DNA of 64,000 bases, from positions 310,001 to 374,000 of the forward strand of contig NZ_JACVCV010000002.1 in NCBI RefSeq assembly GCF_017811155.1, read 5' to 3'. This DNA is from Lunatimonas salinarum (lineage in GTDB: Bacteria; Bacteroidota; Bacteroidia; Cytophagales; Cyclobacteriaceae). How positions within the stretch are numbered: the stretch's first letter is position 1; each line of letters starts with the position of its first letter. Below the pieces are notes generated by a model. That model saw only the letters and a list, made by a program, of their open reading frames with translations, was not told the DNA's origin and made no database searches. The position numbers were made by a program, and so were the translations under genes. Below, piece by piece: positions 11,563 through 20,865 of the stretch.

Positions 11563-12069
11563 CTAACTTTCGGTTGCATAGCAAAAATCAAAATAGCTGC
11601 ATTTTTTGCAGATAGGCTTTTTGATCAACTCCGGACAACTGGATTGGCTGATGATCTGTCTGACTTGGGCAATCCATTCTTCTACCACCCGCACATCTCC
11701 GATCTCCCATTCCACTATCTCCCGTTGGCGCATTTTAGGGTATTCTAGTAGGGCGGTCACTCCGTCAATACCATTTTTTTGCAATACGTACATGTAATAC
11801 TTCACTTGGGCGATATGGGCGTGTTCTATCTTATCTGACTTCTTCACCTCGTGGATTACCTTGTTTTTGGCATCGTAGAAGTCAATCTTAACGCCATCAA
11901 TGGCCAATTCCGTGTATTTCCGCGTCCTATCCAAAAAGGTAGTCTCCGAAATCAGCTTTCCTTCAGCCACGATGTCTGAGGTATGTTCCATCTGTATGCC
12001 ATGGGCAAAGAGCCAGAGTTTTCGGTGGCAAGTATGGAAGTACGCAATATGTGTTCCTGTGAGATTCAT
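11563..12069 (-). CDS. cas4: CRISPR-associated exonuclease Cas4
   Basis: 168-residue Cas4, a RecB-family nuclease with an iron-sulfur cluster that trims prespacers and helps select PAM-flanked ends. Cys14 plus Cys154, Cys157 and Cys163 (PICKKCSYFDFC) form the four cluster ligands. The nuclease core shows Asp63, Glu74-x-Lys76 (HEVKK) and the QVKYYMYVL helix (Gln88). The start ATG is 3 nt after the ATPase stop, so the two genes are tightly coupled. A diverged fragment of a second cas4 lies on the other side of the ATPase at 13331-13498. Confidence 0.94.
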   Translation of the reverse strand: MNLTGTHIAYFHTCHRKLWLFAHGIQMEHTSDIVAEGKLISETTFLDRTRKYTELAIDGVKIDFYDAKNKVIHEVKKSDKIEHAHIAQVKYYMYVLQKNGIDGVTALLEYPKMRQREIVEWEIGDVRVVEEWIAQVRQIISQSSCPELIKKPICKKCSYFDFCYATES

Positions 12070-12072
12070 GGT

Positions 12073-13263
12073 TCAATAGGTAAATCCAAATAGCCACAAG
12101 GGTATTTTGTTTTTGAAGCCGATTTCAATATTATCTGCTACTATGTAGGCATTTTGTTCTTGATCAATTTGCTTTTGGGATTTAGACCTTCCTCCGATTT
12201 CAAATAAATGCCTGCCTATCCTGAAATCTCCGACTGCCGAATATTCAACAGGACAATGTACGGATAACTGATTTATAAAAAAACTTTCCCGAATACTTCC
12301 CATATCCGCATCTTGATAGGAAAGGGCATAGGAAATATTGGGATGATATAAGTACAGTTTCTCCGGTTTTTGTAAAAGACCGATTCCTTTGGTATCTGCA
12401 TACAGGCGCTTAACGATCCGCAGTTCCTCCAGATAGCGCATAAAATCAAGCAGGCTGTTGCGGGATACTCCCACACGTTCGCTCAGCTTGGTTATATTGG
12501 GTTTGAAGGGAACACTTTCTGCCAAAATGTACAGCAATTGCTTGAGTTTTTCTATGCTGGCATAGCTAAGGTTATAAGTTGGAGGAAGGTCTGTGCTCAT
12601 GGCAATAAGGATGGTTTCCATCAACTTCTGCTGGTATACATTCTTATTTTCCAGAAAATAGGGATAATAACCATAAACAAGATACTCTTTAAAATAAGCC
12701 AGCGGTTTTATCTTACCGACGATGGACCTAGCAATTTCTACATGGCGGGTCAATAGGTCCTCCATAGTGATTTTTTCGAAGTTGTGAATTTCATTGAAGG
12801 CTAGAAACTCCCGAAAAGACAAGCCATGTAGTTCATAGACCACAGCCCTTCGGCTTAGGTCTCCTCGGGCTTTTTCGATGTGGATCAGAGACGATCCGGT
12901 GAAAACCACCTGTAACCCTGGAAAGTCATCGTAAATATTTTTGAGTTCGGAGGACCAATTGTCATACCGGTGCACTTCGTCAACTAGCAGGTGTTTTCCT
13001 CCTTCATTTACGAATTGTTCCGTCAGGTCATAAAGATTATTTTCGGTAAAGTATAAATCGTCCAAACTCACATACAAGGTCTTGCTGGTAGGCAGTTGTT
13101 TGACCAAAATATATTGAAAAAGCAGGGTTGTTTTTCCGGCACCCCTGGCACCTTTTATTCCGATGAATCGGTTGGACCAATCGATTTCATCCATCAATGA
13201 CCGCACATTACCCGTTTGGATACGGCCTAGCTTTTGATAATACTTTTGAATCAGTTTTTCCAT
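12073..13263 (-). CDS. AAA ATPase with DUF4143-type C-terminus, inserted in cas operon
   Basis: 396-residue ATPase of the AAA/DUF4143 family common in Bacteroidota and archaea; cellular role unknown. Walker A is GARGAGKT (residues 38-45), Walker B is LLVDEVHR (92-99), and the sensor-like FTGSS follows near 121. The C-terminal half carries the winged-helix and DUF4143 nuclease-like region (LYLYHPNISYAL onward). I start at 13263 (MEKLIQ); the open frame continues 28 residues upstream, but they look non-coding and overlap the cas4 fragment. The gene separates a truncated cas4 from the intact one, so it probably entered by insertion or recombination. A link to CRISPR function is not shown. Confidence 0.85.
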   Translation of the reverse strand: MEKLIQKYYQKLGRIQTGNVRSLMDEIDWSNRFIGIKGARGAGKTTLLFQYILVKQLPTSKTLYVSLDDLYFTENNLYDLTEQFVNEGGKHLLVDEVHRYDNWSSELKNIYDDFPGLQVVFTGSSLIHIEKARGDLSRRAVVYELHGLSFREFLAFNEIHNFEKITMEDLLTRHVEIARSIVGKIKPLAYFKEYLVYGYYPYFLENKNVYQQKLMETILIAMSTDLPPTYNLSYASIEKLKQLLYILAESVPFKPNITKLSERVGVSRNSLLDFMRYLEELRIVKRLYADTKGIGLLQKPEKLYLYHPNISYALSYQDADMGSIRESFFINQLSVHCPVEYSAVGDFRIGRHLFEIGGRSKSQKQIDQEQNAYIVADNIEIGFKNKIPLWLFGFTY

Positions 13264-13278
13264 TATCGTATTCTTCAC

Positions 13279-13305
13279 ACAACAATAATAGTCATTTTTT
13301 GTTGT
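13279..13305. promoter_or_regulatory. Inverted repeat upstream of the AAA ATPase
   Basis: Perfect 7-bp arms ACAACAA (13279-13285) and TTGTTGT (13299-13305) lie 16 bp before the ATPase start. It could be an operator or mark the junction with the broken cas4. Function is not determined. Confidence 0.4.
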
Positions 13306-13330
13306 TTCGGAAAAACGTTTTTTAGTATAT

Positions 13331-13498
13331 CTATGTAGGATCTCCAATGCGAATCCTATCCAAATAGGTTACCTTCGAAATCTCCTTTCCTTCTGATACT
13401 CTATAGGAAGTGTGCTCCATCTGTATGCCATGGGCAAAGAGCCAGCGTTTTCGGAGGCAGGTGTGAAGGTAGGCGATATGTGTTCCGGTGATTTTCAT
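13331..13498 (-). pseudogene. Truncated 5' fragment of a second cas4
   Basis: A 55-residue frame begins MKITGTHIAYLHTCLRKRWL and matches the N-terminus of the intact Cas4 at 11563-12069 through the LDRxR segment (about residue 50), then diverges and stops. It keeps Cys14 but lacks the nuclease core and the C-terminal cysteines. By eye the DNA is roughly 75-80% identical to the intact gene, too diverged for a recent local duplication, so it is more likely a relic of a different cas locus. The ATPase gene begins about 70 bp further on. Confidence 0.85.
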
Positions 13499-13547
13499 AA
13501 GTTTAGCAGCGAAAACCAATTTAGTAGAATGTATACTATTGAGGTGA

Positions 13548-14951
13548 TCAAATAATACCAGCAATTCTAAACTCTCCCTTCAGTGCACTCAAGCGACCAT
13601 TGGCATAGACTATTCTATTTATCAGTACTTGCGTCTGACTCTGAATAGCTGGTATTTCCTTTGCGACTTTTAGAATGGCAGCGATTCTTGCATAAAAATT
13701 TCTGCCACGTTCATTGAGAAGGAGTTCTTCAGTCTTCTTTGCAAGGATTACAATGCCTTGTTCCGGGTTATACTTCAAACAAGGTGTCATTGTTTCGATG
13801 ATATTCCACCTGTTTGTATAGTGAAGTGCATGCTTATGTGCTTCATTAAATTTTCCTTCCATAAACATCGCTGTGATGTAGGCAGGGTGATCGGTTTGGA
13901 GTGTTTTCAAATACTTCATCCGATCTTCTTCTGTCATCAGTTCTTGGATGATTCTGTAATATTTTTCGGAGAATTTTCTTTTGTTCAGGTACTTCGTGAC
14001 CTCTAGGTATAAATCTGGATCTTCTCTTGGGTTGAGAACATTAAAGTAAAGCTCAGCACATTCCTGATGAAATAATCCATTATCCCATAACTGCTTGGCA
14101 ATTTCTCCGAATTTGTAGCTATCTGTAGATTTATAAAGATTCAAGAGTTCAATAGCTACATGGACATTCGATTGGTAATACTTCAAGGCTGATTTCTCAA
14201 AGCCTTCAATTCCTCCAGTCTTTCTATGAAGTTCTGTGTACAGCCATGGCAAGTTAGCTGCCTTGTGTTTCTCTTCTACTATATCAAGAAGGATATTCGC
14301 TTGCGAGCCAGAATGAATTATGCTGTATAAACATGTCTCAAAAAACAACAGAAAATGGGAATCTTCAGCGCCTAATTCAGTATGCTGATCAAACAGAACA
14401 GTTGCGATGGTGAAGAGTTGGTTTTCTGGAATTTGTATGGCCTTAAAGATTGGCAGACAGCTTTCTAAATGATATTCAAATGCATTTAGCATCGTCAGCA
14501 AAGGGTCTGAAACTTCATAATAATCCTCGTTAAGCTTAGCCTCCAGGCATGCTCTATAAATGCTGATCATGTAGAAGAAAGCCAAGTCGAAATGCTTGAT
14601 CGTACAATACCTTTCTACTTCTGCTACATGAAGGCCGATGATCCTACTGATTTCATCTTCAGCCATTTTTTCCAGTGCTTGATATTCTGGAATATATCCA
14701 TTGCGATCAGGTACATAGTCATCCCAATCCAGTTCATCAAATCGGATGGATTCAAGGTCAGCCTTGATCAGATCCTTACTGGCCAGTATAAAATCATCAG
14801 GGTCTGTCACCGTCAGAGTCAACTGTTTGCCCTTAGGCTCCAGATAGAAGTTAATAAATTGCTCCTGTAGCTGTTTGTCTTGTTCAAGGACTGTTTGGAG
14901 AAAGGAAAGTTTTAGCTGATCGGAAGATTGCTGATAGAATTGGTCAAACAT
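13548..14951 (-). CDS. Large alpha-helical protein of unknown function in cas operon
   Basis: 467-residue, largely helical, acidic protein with no signal peptide or membrane segment. Its pattern of helix-sized amphipathic blocks (for example LPWLYTELHRKTGG near residue 233 and YYRIIQELMTEEDRMKYLK near 340) suggests a TPR/HEAT-like solenoid. I do not recognise the family; the C-terminal part recalls regions downstream of SWIM zinc fingers, but I see no zinc finger. It lies between cas7 and the cas4 fragment in the operon direction. A decayed paralog sits on the far side of the locus at 22683-23455, which argues for a real association with this kind of cas locus. Confidence 0.8.
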   Translation of the reverse strand: MFDQFYQQSSDQLKLSFLQTVLEQDKQLQEQFINFYLEPKGKQLTLTVTDPDDFILASKDLIKADLESIRFDELDWDDYVPDRNGYIPEYQALEKMAEDEISRIIGLHVAEVERYCTIKHFDLAFFYMISIYRACLEAKLNEDYYEVSDPLLTMLNAFEYHLESCLPIFKAIQIPENQLFTIATVLFDQHTELGAEDSHFLLFFETCLYSIIHSGSQANILLDIVEEKHKAANLPWLYTELHRKTGGIEGFEKSALKYYQSNVHVAIELLNLYKSTDSYKFGEIAKQLWDNGLFHQECAELYFNVLNPREDPDLYLEVTKYLNKRKFSEKYYRIIQELMTEEDRMKYLKTLQTDHPAYITAMFMEGKFNEAHKHALHYTNRWNIIETMTPCLKYNPEQGIVILAKKTEELLLNERGRNFYARIAAILKVAKEIPAIQSQTQVLINRIVYANGRLSALKGEFRIAGII

Positions 14952-15012
14952 GGGGTGAAGGATACAAAAACACCTTCCTCTAGAAACACTTAGAAGAAGG
15001 TGCTTTTAGAGA

Positions 15013-16086
15013 TTAAGCGAATTGATTTTCGTAATCGAAGGCAGACATTTTTTCAATTAGCGCTTGTCCTGCACGGTCGAGCGCATCGGCTGTTTCTCCT
15101 TTAGTGTGTATAAAACCTCCCGCCTGAAGTGAAATAAATGTTTCAACCCCTTTTAGATTTTCATCTACAATCGGATCAGCTTTTCGCGAATCTTCTTCTG
15201 ATAACTTGGCTCGAATGCTCCCCGCAATCAAATTGGCATTATCGCTTATGGAAACAGCCAAGGTATCCATCAAGCTAAAGGTTCTGGATTGGTTAGAAGT
15301 GATACGCCAGTTAATAATAGCATGTGCTAGACCTTTGATCCACTTTTCTCTTATTGATTTAGGGGCGATTAGACAGGGCCCAAACACATTTTTGGATTCA
15401 ATCCAGCCTTCTTCCTTTAACTTGGCTATCGTAGCATCTGCCATCTCCGGCTCCAACTGATTGGTGCTTACAGAAAAAAGTCTCCTCAAATCTATCGCTA
15501 TGTCAAATACGAAGAGGCCTGTTGCCCTTTCAGCAGGATTCAGCCATTTTCTCCCCAAGCTCCTATCTGTATTTCCTTCGGTTTTCAAAACCACATCGAT
15601 TTCCTCGTTGGATAGGATATTTCCCTTGTCATCCCGAATGATCACTGCGTTATTTGGGCGCTCACTTCTGTCGAAGGAGCCCGCTTCTCCTCCATTGGAG
15701 TCTAATCCAGCTAATAATGGATGTAATGCCCTCATGGCAGAAATGGATAGAGGACTTCTTCTTTTTAGCGTTCTTTCCCCACCACCTTTTGAAGCTTTCA
15801 TCCAGCCTCCAAACAATTGATCGGCATAAGTAGGGTCACACGTGCCATAGACCTCTCCTTCTTTGAGCTTTTTTTGTTTATCTACCTCGAATAGAAAGGT
15901 GGTCGGGGACGGGGTTTGCTCAATCGCTTCACAAAGCGAATCAATCAAGGAACGCTTTACCTGCTGTCCACTGGAAAAAGGGATTCTCTTGTTGAACTGA
16001 ACATCGTAATAATACTTTTGGCCATTTGCCACGTTGAAAACGGTGTGTTCGGCCCTCTTTAAGGTTCTTATATAGATCGTATTCAT
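15013..16086 (-). CDS. cas7: Cascade backbone protein Cas7 (type I-B)
   Basis: 357-residue Cas7 of the type I-B (Cst2/DevR-like) group, the RAMP subunit that polymerises along the crRNA spacer. The N-terminus MNTIYIRTLKRAEHTVFNVA fits the first RRM strand, and a basic loop (RTLKRRSPLSISAMRALHP) lies near residue 110. It follows cas8b by 18 bp and shares its operon. Assignment rests on length, position and the RAMP-like start; I could not align it to a reference. Confidence 0.85.
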   Translation of the reverse strand: MNTIYIRTLKRAEHTVFNVANGQKYYYDVQFNKRIPFSSGQQVKRSLIDSLCEAIEQTPSPTTFLFEVDKQKKLKEGEVYGTCDPTYADQLFGGWMKASKGGGERTLKRRSPLSISAMRALHPLLAGLDSNGGEAGSFDRSERPNNAVIIRDDKGNILSNEEIDVVLKTEGNTDRSLGRKWLNPAERATGLFVFDIAIDLRRLFSVSTNQLEPEMADATIAKLKEEGWIESKNVFGPCLIAPKSIREKWIKGLAHAIINWRITSNQSRTFSLMDTLAVSISDNANLIAGSIRAKLSEEDSRKADPIVDENLKGVETFISLQAGGFIHTKGETADALDRAGQALIEKMSAFDYENQFA

Positions 16087-16104
16087 TTTTTGGTTAGTTA
16101 GAAT

Positions 16105-17421
16105 TTATGATTTCTTTTGTTGGTAAGCGTAATCAAATTTTAAAAGCGTTAAAAAGTAGCCAAATTCCTCGTTGGTCATCAGGTGTACTTCGTCTTTTAG
16201 CGTTTTTAGTGTTTCTAAATCTTCACCTTCCAGATCAGGGATCATAAGTGTCAATGACTCTATAAATCCCCTTTTGGATTTGGATGTAAACATTTCCTTT
16301 TCTACCAGTGTGACTCGTGACATGCCTTTTCCGGTATTTCTATAGCGCAAAATGACTTCAGCCAATTTTGGGGTATAGTCTGTGATTTCTTCTTTGTTTC
16401 GTGTTAACATAGCGACTAACCAGGTTTTGTATGCTTGATAATTTATTGTGTCTTCCTCCTTTTTGAAGGTTAAATTTTTGTCCTCAGTCATGTATTTTTT
16501 CAAACTGTCTGGACGTAAAGCCTGCAACCCAATACTTCCCAATTCGCAGGCACGCTTGATATGCATCCCAAAGAGGCTTTCAAATTCCTTCTTATTAATT
16601 TTAAAGTTCCCAAACAGTTTCTGATAAACTTCCTTGATATTTCCACCTGATTTAAGTTGAAATGGGATAAATCCTATCGTTTTATTAGTCTGCCCGAACC
16701 CATAGACATAGCCCATCATTTCATTATCTGGGAATTGGGTAGAAAGGCTAAAAAATAATTGACTCCAACTTACTGTGGCTACTTCCGCCAGGTTTGTATC
16801 CACTTTGAAAATTTTCTGATTGGAAAGTTCTGAAAAATCAAAGTCTTCTCGATACTCCTCAGGATTGAGAGAATAGGTCAACCACTGTCCATTCCAAGTA
16901 TTAATTTGATTCCCACGAAGCTTTTCTATAGTAGGGTCGTTCAAATACTTTCGGTAAACCTTCCAACCTTCAAAGGTTTGTAAAGTTATTTCGGGATTGT
17001 CAAAAAGTATCGTAAAGCCTCCGGCCACCATAATTCCCAGACCACTGCCGATCCACGAAAGATAAACTTCATCTTCATCGACAGAAATGACCACGTCACT
17101 GACCAAGCCGGAAGTGCTGGCATACTCCTTCGATTCAGATGCAGGATATCCCAAAGCAAAACTAGCATCGGGAATTTCATTTTCTGCCTTTTCAAAAAGG
17201 TTTTCCAGTTTTTCCTTCCTTTCATCAGCCGAAAGTAAATGCGGTTTTTGCCCACTTTTCATTTGTACAAAAGGAGAATTGGTCACCCATTGCATATATT
17301 TAGAATGATTATAAAATAATTCCCAGTATTCTAGCTCAAAAAACTCTTTTGGAGAAAGTTCTTTGGCATACCTCTCATTATATGCTTTTAGAAATGTTTT
17401 GCCAATAACTGCTGTGATCAT
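16105..17421 (-). CDS. cas8b: Cascade large subunit Cas8b
   Basis: 438-residue protein in the large-subunit position between cas3 and cas7. In type I-B effectors Cas8b recognises the PAM and recruits Cas3. I see no enzymatic motif. The start overlaps the end of cas3 by 4 bp. Sequence similarity among Cas8 proteins is very low, so the call depends on size (usual range about 400-600) and on the otherwise complete I-B gene set with Cas6 and Cas4 present. Confidence 0.8.
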   Translation of the reverse strand: MITAVIGKTFLKAYNERYAKELSPKEFFELEYWELFYNHSKYMQWVTNSPFVQMKSGQKPHLLSADERKEKLENLFEKAENEIPDASFALGYPASESKEYASTSGLVSDVVISVDEDEVYLSWIGSGLGIMVAGGFTILFDNPEITLQTFEGWKVYRKYLNDPTIEKLRGNQINTWNGQWLTYSLNPEEYREDFDFSELSNQKIFKVDTNLAEVATVSWSQLFFSLSTQFPDNEMMGYVYGFGQTNKTIGFIPFQLKSGGNIKEVYQKLFGNFKINKKEFESLFGMHIKRACELGSIGLQALRPDSLKKYMTEDKNLTFKKEEDTINYQAYKTWLVAMLTRNKEEITDYTPKLAEVILRYRNTGKGMSRVTLVEKEMFTSKSKRGFIESLTLMIPDLEGEDLETLKTLKDEVHLMTNEEFGYFLTLLKFDYAYQQKKS

Positions 17422-19565
17422 AGTATTTGGTTAGTTACATCAAAGTTGCTTTCTCTGATCTTTTTTACATCCAAGCCAATGTCAAAATCATACGCCTTGT
17501 CAGGAATGATAAAGGGCTTGTTGCCTTTTTGCGCTTGGTTCATTCCTTTCACCGCAAAATACCTTACAGGGATCTCCAGATCCATCCTCTTTTCAAAATC
17601 AGTATTTTCATACATCTCTAAATCCCCTTCACAAATACAGCACACACTGTCAATTTCTAACAATTCAAATAGAATCGATTTGCTCCTATGAGTAAGCCTG
17701 TCAATGGTTATTCTCCCATCAGATTTGAATACAGCATGTTCCTCTATGTCCATAAAATCAATTTCTGGAAAAACATAGTCAATTTTACCCTGCAAATCCC
17801 TTTCTTTTAAAATCTGACTGTCCTCCAAAACATCATATGATCTACGAAGCACTTCTACGTCATAAGGCAAGGCATCAATTTTATTTTCCGGAGGAACGAT
17901 TATATAGATGGGTTTGGTTTTTCCTATCGTGTCCTTCGTTCTTATTCTATTTACCCTACCAAAACGCTGTATCAAGGCATCAATAGGAGCAGTCTCAGTG
18001 ACCATAAGGTCAAAACTGATATCTAGACTGACCTCTACGATCTGGGTGGACACCACAATACAAGCTTCTGTTGAAGTATTGAATTCTCCATTTGGATTTC
18101 CGTTCTCATCCAAACCTAGAAGTTGTTTTTCCTTGTAATTTCTGTCCCCTCTTTTGAAACGACTGTGCAGTAATAGGATCGGAGTGTCAGGATATATTTC
18201 TTTCAAATGGCAATAGGCATCTTGCGCTTTGGCTACACGATTATATACTACCAGCACCTTTTTATTCTCATCAATCGCTTGATGGATGAATGGTAGACTC
18301 TCTTCCAATGAATTGATTTTGTATAAGGTATGCCTATCAAATTCATCCAGCTCTTCTTGGGTCAGTTTTTCTTCCAAAATATCCTCTCCCAATTCCTCAA
18401 CAATTTTCTGATATAGCTTTGTTGGCATGGTGGCTGTCCCTATATGAATGGCGCAATTCATTTGCTTAAGTATCTGAACCAATTTCAATACGATTGCCTG
18501 GGATACCCCAGTGTAAGTATGGATTTCATCCAAAATGAAGTCGCATCCTTTCAAATCGAGAAGCATGGCTTCATAACCTTTCATTCCAAAGGCTATAGCT
18601 GCTAACTGATGGGGAGTTAGAATTTTAATCGCTGAACCAAAAAGTGGCTGTAAAACACTTTCCTCTTCTTTGCCATTTTGTCGGACGACCATGGATGCAG
18701 AATGAAGCACCCTAATGTCCAATTCGGGATTGTTTGGCTTTAAGTCTGTGGAAACCCTCTTATACATGGCATTTATAGATGCCTGAAACGGGAGTGTATA
18801 AAAAACCCGTCTTTTAGTTCTTTTGAAGAGATAGTCTGTTTTGCCGGCCCCTGTACTGGCCACAACCAAGGTATGTTTCTTTGGTGAAGCTGTTTCTTTG
18901 TAAGAAAGCGGATAAAGTGGATGGGAACGGCTATAAAATGAAAAATTTGGAGTCTTAAAAGCCTTGCTAAGCTTTTCCTCTGTATCATTGATCAAAGCAG
19001 AAGCAAAGTGATCTGCTCCCATTAGCAAGCCTCTCCACTCTGCATACCCTCTAATTTTTGTTTGTTTTTTGCAATATGATATAGCGTAGGAAAGGTTTTG
19101 ACGGGCCTCCTTTTCACCAAACGGAGTACACTGTATTCCAATATCTTCAATCAGTTTAAAAGCATCAGGAGACCATTGGTCCCATTGGCCAACATGAAAG
19201 TCAATAAAGTCATATCCGTTTTCCAAATCCAACAATCCTTTATCTCCAGCATCGTTTTTGGCTGACTTGTGATGTGCAATGACCATATCCAATAATGCTG
19301 AATATGCTGATTCAGGAAATACAGATAAGAAAAGAAGAGAACTTATTTCATGTCTGAATACTTTACTGTTTCGTCCATTTCCTTTAATTCTTCTTTGAAA
19401 TTCAGGGTGGGCTTTTCCAATATCATGTAAAATCGCTCCACTGAATGCAACCAATTCATCCATTTGCAGATAGTTGGCAAAAGCCTTTGCTGCATAAGAC
19501 ACGTGTAAAAGATGATCTTTTAAGGAAGTGTTCTCAGGGGCGGATTTGGCAAGAAGATTTTCCAT
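17418..19565 (-). CDS. cas3: CRISPR-associated nuclease-helicase Cas3 (HD fused)
   Basis: 715-residue Cas3 that degrades target DNA after recruitment by Cascade. HD nuclease at the N-terminus: His18/His21, HD pair His47-Asp48 (LHDIGKAHP), His72, His98-His99 and Asp185. SF2 helicase: Walker A ASTGAGKT (236-243), DEIH box (346-349), TAT motif III in HIGTATMP, and motif VI QRFGRVNR. All catalytic motifs look intact, so interference is probably functional. The gene overlaps cas5 by 1 nt and cas8b by 4 nt. Confidence 0.97.
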   Translation of the reverse strand: MENLLAKSAPENTSLKDHLLHVSYAAKAFANYLQMDELVAFSGAILHDIGKAHPEFQRRIKGNGRNSKVFRHEISSLLFLSVFPESAYSALLDMVIAHHKSAKNDAGDKGLLDLENGYDFIDFHVGQWDQWSPDAFKLIEDIGIQCTPFGEKEARQNLSYAISYCKKQTKIRGYAEWRGLLMGADHFASALINDTEEKLSKAFKTPNFSFYSRSHPLYPLSYKETASPKKHTLVVASTGAGKTDYLFKRTKRRVFYTLPFQASINAMYKRVSTDLKPNNPELDIRVLHSASMVVRQNGKEEESVLQPLFGSAIKILTPHQLAAIAFGMKGYEAMLLDLKGCDFILDEIHTYTGVSQAIVLKLVQILKQMNCAIHIGTATMPTKLYQKIVEELGEDILEEKLTQEELDEFDRHTLYKINSLEESLPFIHQAIDENKKVLVVYNRVAKAQDAYCHLKEIYPDTPILLLHSRFKRGDRNYKEKQLLGLDENGNPNGEFNTSTEACIVVSTQIVEVSLDISFDLMVTETAPIDALIQRFGRVNRIRTKDTIGKTKPIYIIVPPENKIDALPYDVEVLRRSYDVLEDSQILKERDLQGKIDYVFPEIDFMDIEEHAVFKSDGRITIDRLTHRSKSILFELLEIDSVCCICEGDLEMYENTDFEKRMDLEIPVRYFAVKGMNQAQKGNKPFIIPDKAYDFDIGLDVKKIRESNFDVTNQIL

Positions 19566-20149
19566 CAGAAGTTAGTTACAGGTTGACCTACTACTCTGAT
19601 CCATCCATACATAGGTTCATTGTTAAGCCTGTGATACCCGACTAAAAATGATTTGTCATTTTTCTCAAAAACCAACTCGAAACCTGGAAACAAATCTTCA
19701 TCTCCTTCAAATGCTTCTCTGCTAGTTTCAATGACAGCATCTGGGTACATAATATCTTCATTTCTACAAAGGCAAACATGTTGACTTGCTGCTCTAGATG
19801 CATATTCCTTAGATGTAAAAGCCAGTAGCAGAGTTGGGTTTTGTAAAACACCACGTATCAAGATTGCCTTAGGTCTGTCAAATAAAAACTCTCTACCTTT
19901 TCTCGTTGAATTCCAACCTCGGGTTTGAATTACTTCCTGTTGTCCACTGACCTGATCATAAGCTAATCTATGACCGACTATTTTATGAATTCCTTCATTT
20001 CCCAGCAATTCTGGAAACAACTTCTTCTCAATACCTTCCACAATTGACGGAGTCAAAAACTGCTGACTAAACGTTTCACTGTCTCTAACTGCCGTCCAAG
20101 GCTTAATAAAACCAAATGGTCCGGAATATTTTACTACATAGTATGTCAT
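19565..20149 (-). CDS. cas5: Cascade subunit Cas5 (type I-B)
   Basis: 194-residue Cas5, the RAMP subunit that caps the crRNA 5' handle and contacts Cas8b. The N-terminal strand (MTYYVVKYSGPFGFIKPWTA) and the segment SQQFLTPSIVEGIEK resemble Cas5 proteins in this operon position. It is 6 bp downstream of cas6 and its TGA overlaps the cas3 ATG. Confidence 0.88.
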   Translation of the reverse strand: MTYYVVKYSGPFGFIKPWTAVRDSETFSQQFLTPSIVEGIEKKLFPELLGNEGIHKIVGHRLAYDQVSGQQEVIQTRGWNSTRKGREFLFDRPKAILIRGVLQNPTLLLAFTSKEYASRAASQHVCLCRNEDIMYPDAVIETSREAFEGDEDLFPGFELVFEKNDKSFLVGYHRLNNEPMYGWIRVVGQPVTNF

Positions 20150-20155
20150 ACCTAC

Positions 20156-20812
20156 TTATCTTAAAGAGCCAAATCCAATTCCAGTACTATTCCCTATGCC
20201 CACATTCCAAGCAAACTTGAGTTGTTCTTCACTTCCCTCAATAATCACAGGACACATACTAGCTCTACATTTAATGCCGTTGTAATTGATCATTTTCGTA
20301 CTAGGTTTTTGAAAGGTAGGGTCGAAATAAACCTTTACACCTTTTGACTCAAGACCTGCTTTCTTGAGTTTCGCTTCGAGGGTTTGAGTCATGTAAAGGC
20401 CTGAGTCAGCATCGGAAAATGTATAATGATGGACTCTTTCTTCTAATTTCCTTTTGATAAAAATAGGGCTGTTCAAGAAAAATCGTTGGATGGGCTCAAC
20501 TGTTGGATCAGTTATTATGGATACTTCTTTGACCCTCATTCCAAAATTCAATTCAGGATCATTCTGAATTCCTTTGATAAGTGTTTTAATCAAAGCTGTA
20601 TCATAAGAACTGATTTGCCAATAGGCACCATTTTTAAAATCAAAACCATTTTTATCAATTCTGCCACCCATTAGCCAGGATAAAGAGTAAAGAGACATTT
20701 CATCATGAACGTGATTTTCTCCAAGCCATTTATGAAATGCACCCACAAGGTTTTTTTGATAATCAAATGGAACTGATTCAGTGTTTTGCCTAAATTTTAT
20801 CTGTATTCGCAT
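20156..20812 (-). CDS. cas6: Cas6 pre-crRNA endoribonuclease, first gene of effector operon
   Basis: 218-residue Cas6 that cuts the array transcript within repeats, leaving the 8-nt handle. The C-terminal glycine-rich loop VGIGNSTGIGFGSLR is diagnostic. Candidate catalytic His are 27, 34 and 36. It is shorter than the other Cas6 at 21484-22281. It heads the tight cas6-cas5-cas3-cas8b-cas7 operon. The 166 bp upstream hold the candidate guide RNA and its target site, so this operon is the probable object of that control. Confidence 0.92.
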   Translation of the reverse strand: MRIQIKFRQNTESVPFDYQKNLVGAFHKWLGENHVHDEMSLYSLSWLMGGRIDKNGFDFKNGAYWQISSYDTALIKTLIKGIQNDPELNFGMRVKEVSIITDPTVEPIQRFFLNSPIFIKRKLEERVHHYTFSDADSGLYMTQTLEAKLKKAGLESKGVKVYFDPTFQKPSTKMINYNGIKCRASMCPVIIEGSEEQLKFAWNVGIGNSTGIGFGSLR

Positions 20813-20818
20813 ACTTTT

Positions 20819-20840
20819 CCAATTAGAACTGTAATTTAAA
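20819..20840 (+). promoter_or_regulatory. Candidate CreR-like target site with CCA PAM upstream of cas6
   Basis: The plus strand has CCA (20819-20821) followed by ATTAGAACTGTAATTTAA (20822-20839). The same 18 nt, with one difference at position 6, occur directly after a repeat-like 3' end at 20871-20884. The site begins about 9 bp from the cas6 ATG and lies in the only region that can hold the cas6-operon promoter or 5' UTR. A Cascade bound here would also cover the TAAATTTG box at 20852-20859. Confidence 0.65.
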
Positions 20841-20851
20841 TTTTCTATTTT

Positions 20852-20859
20852 TAAATTTG
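20852..20859 (+). promoter_or_regulatory. Candidate -7 box for the CreR-like RNA
   Basis: TAAATTTG matches the Bacteroidota -7 consensus TAnnTTTG exactly. It would start a transcript near 20866, only a few nt before the repeat-like segment at 20871. No clear -33 TTG element was found, and AT-rich DNA produces such boxes by chance. Confidence 0.45.
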
Positions 20860-20865
20860 AAATGA

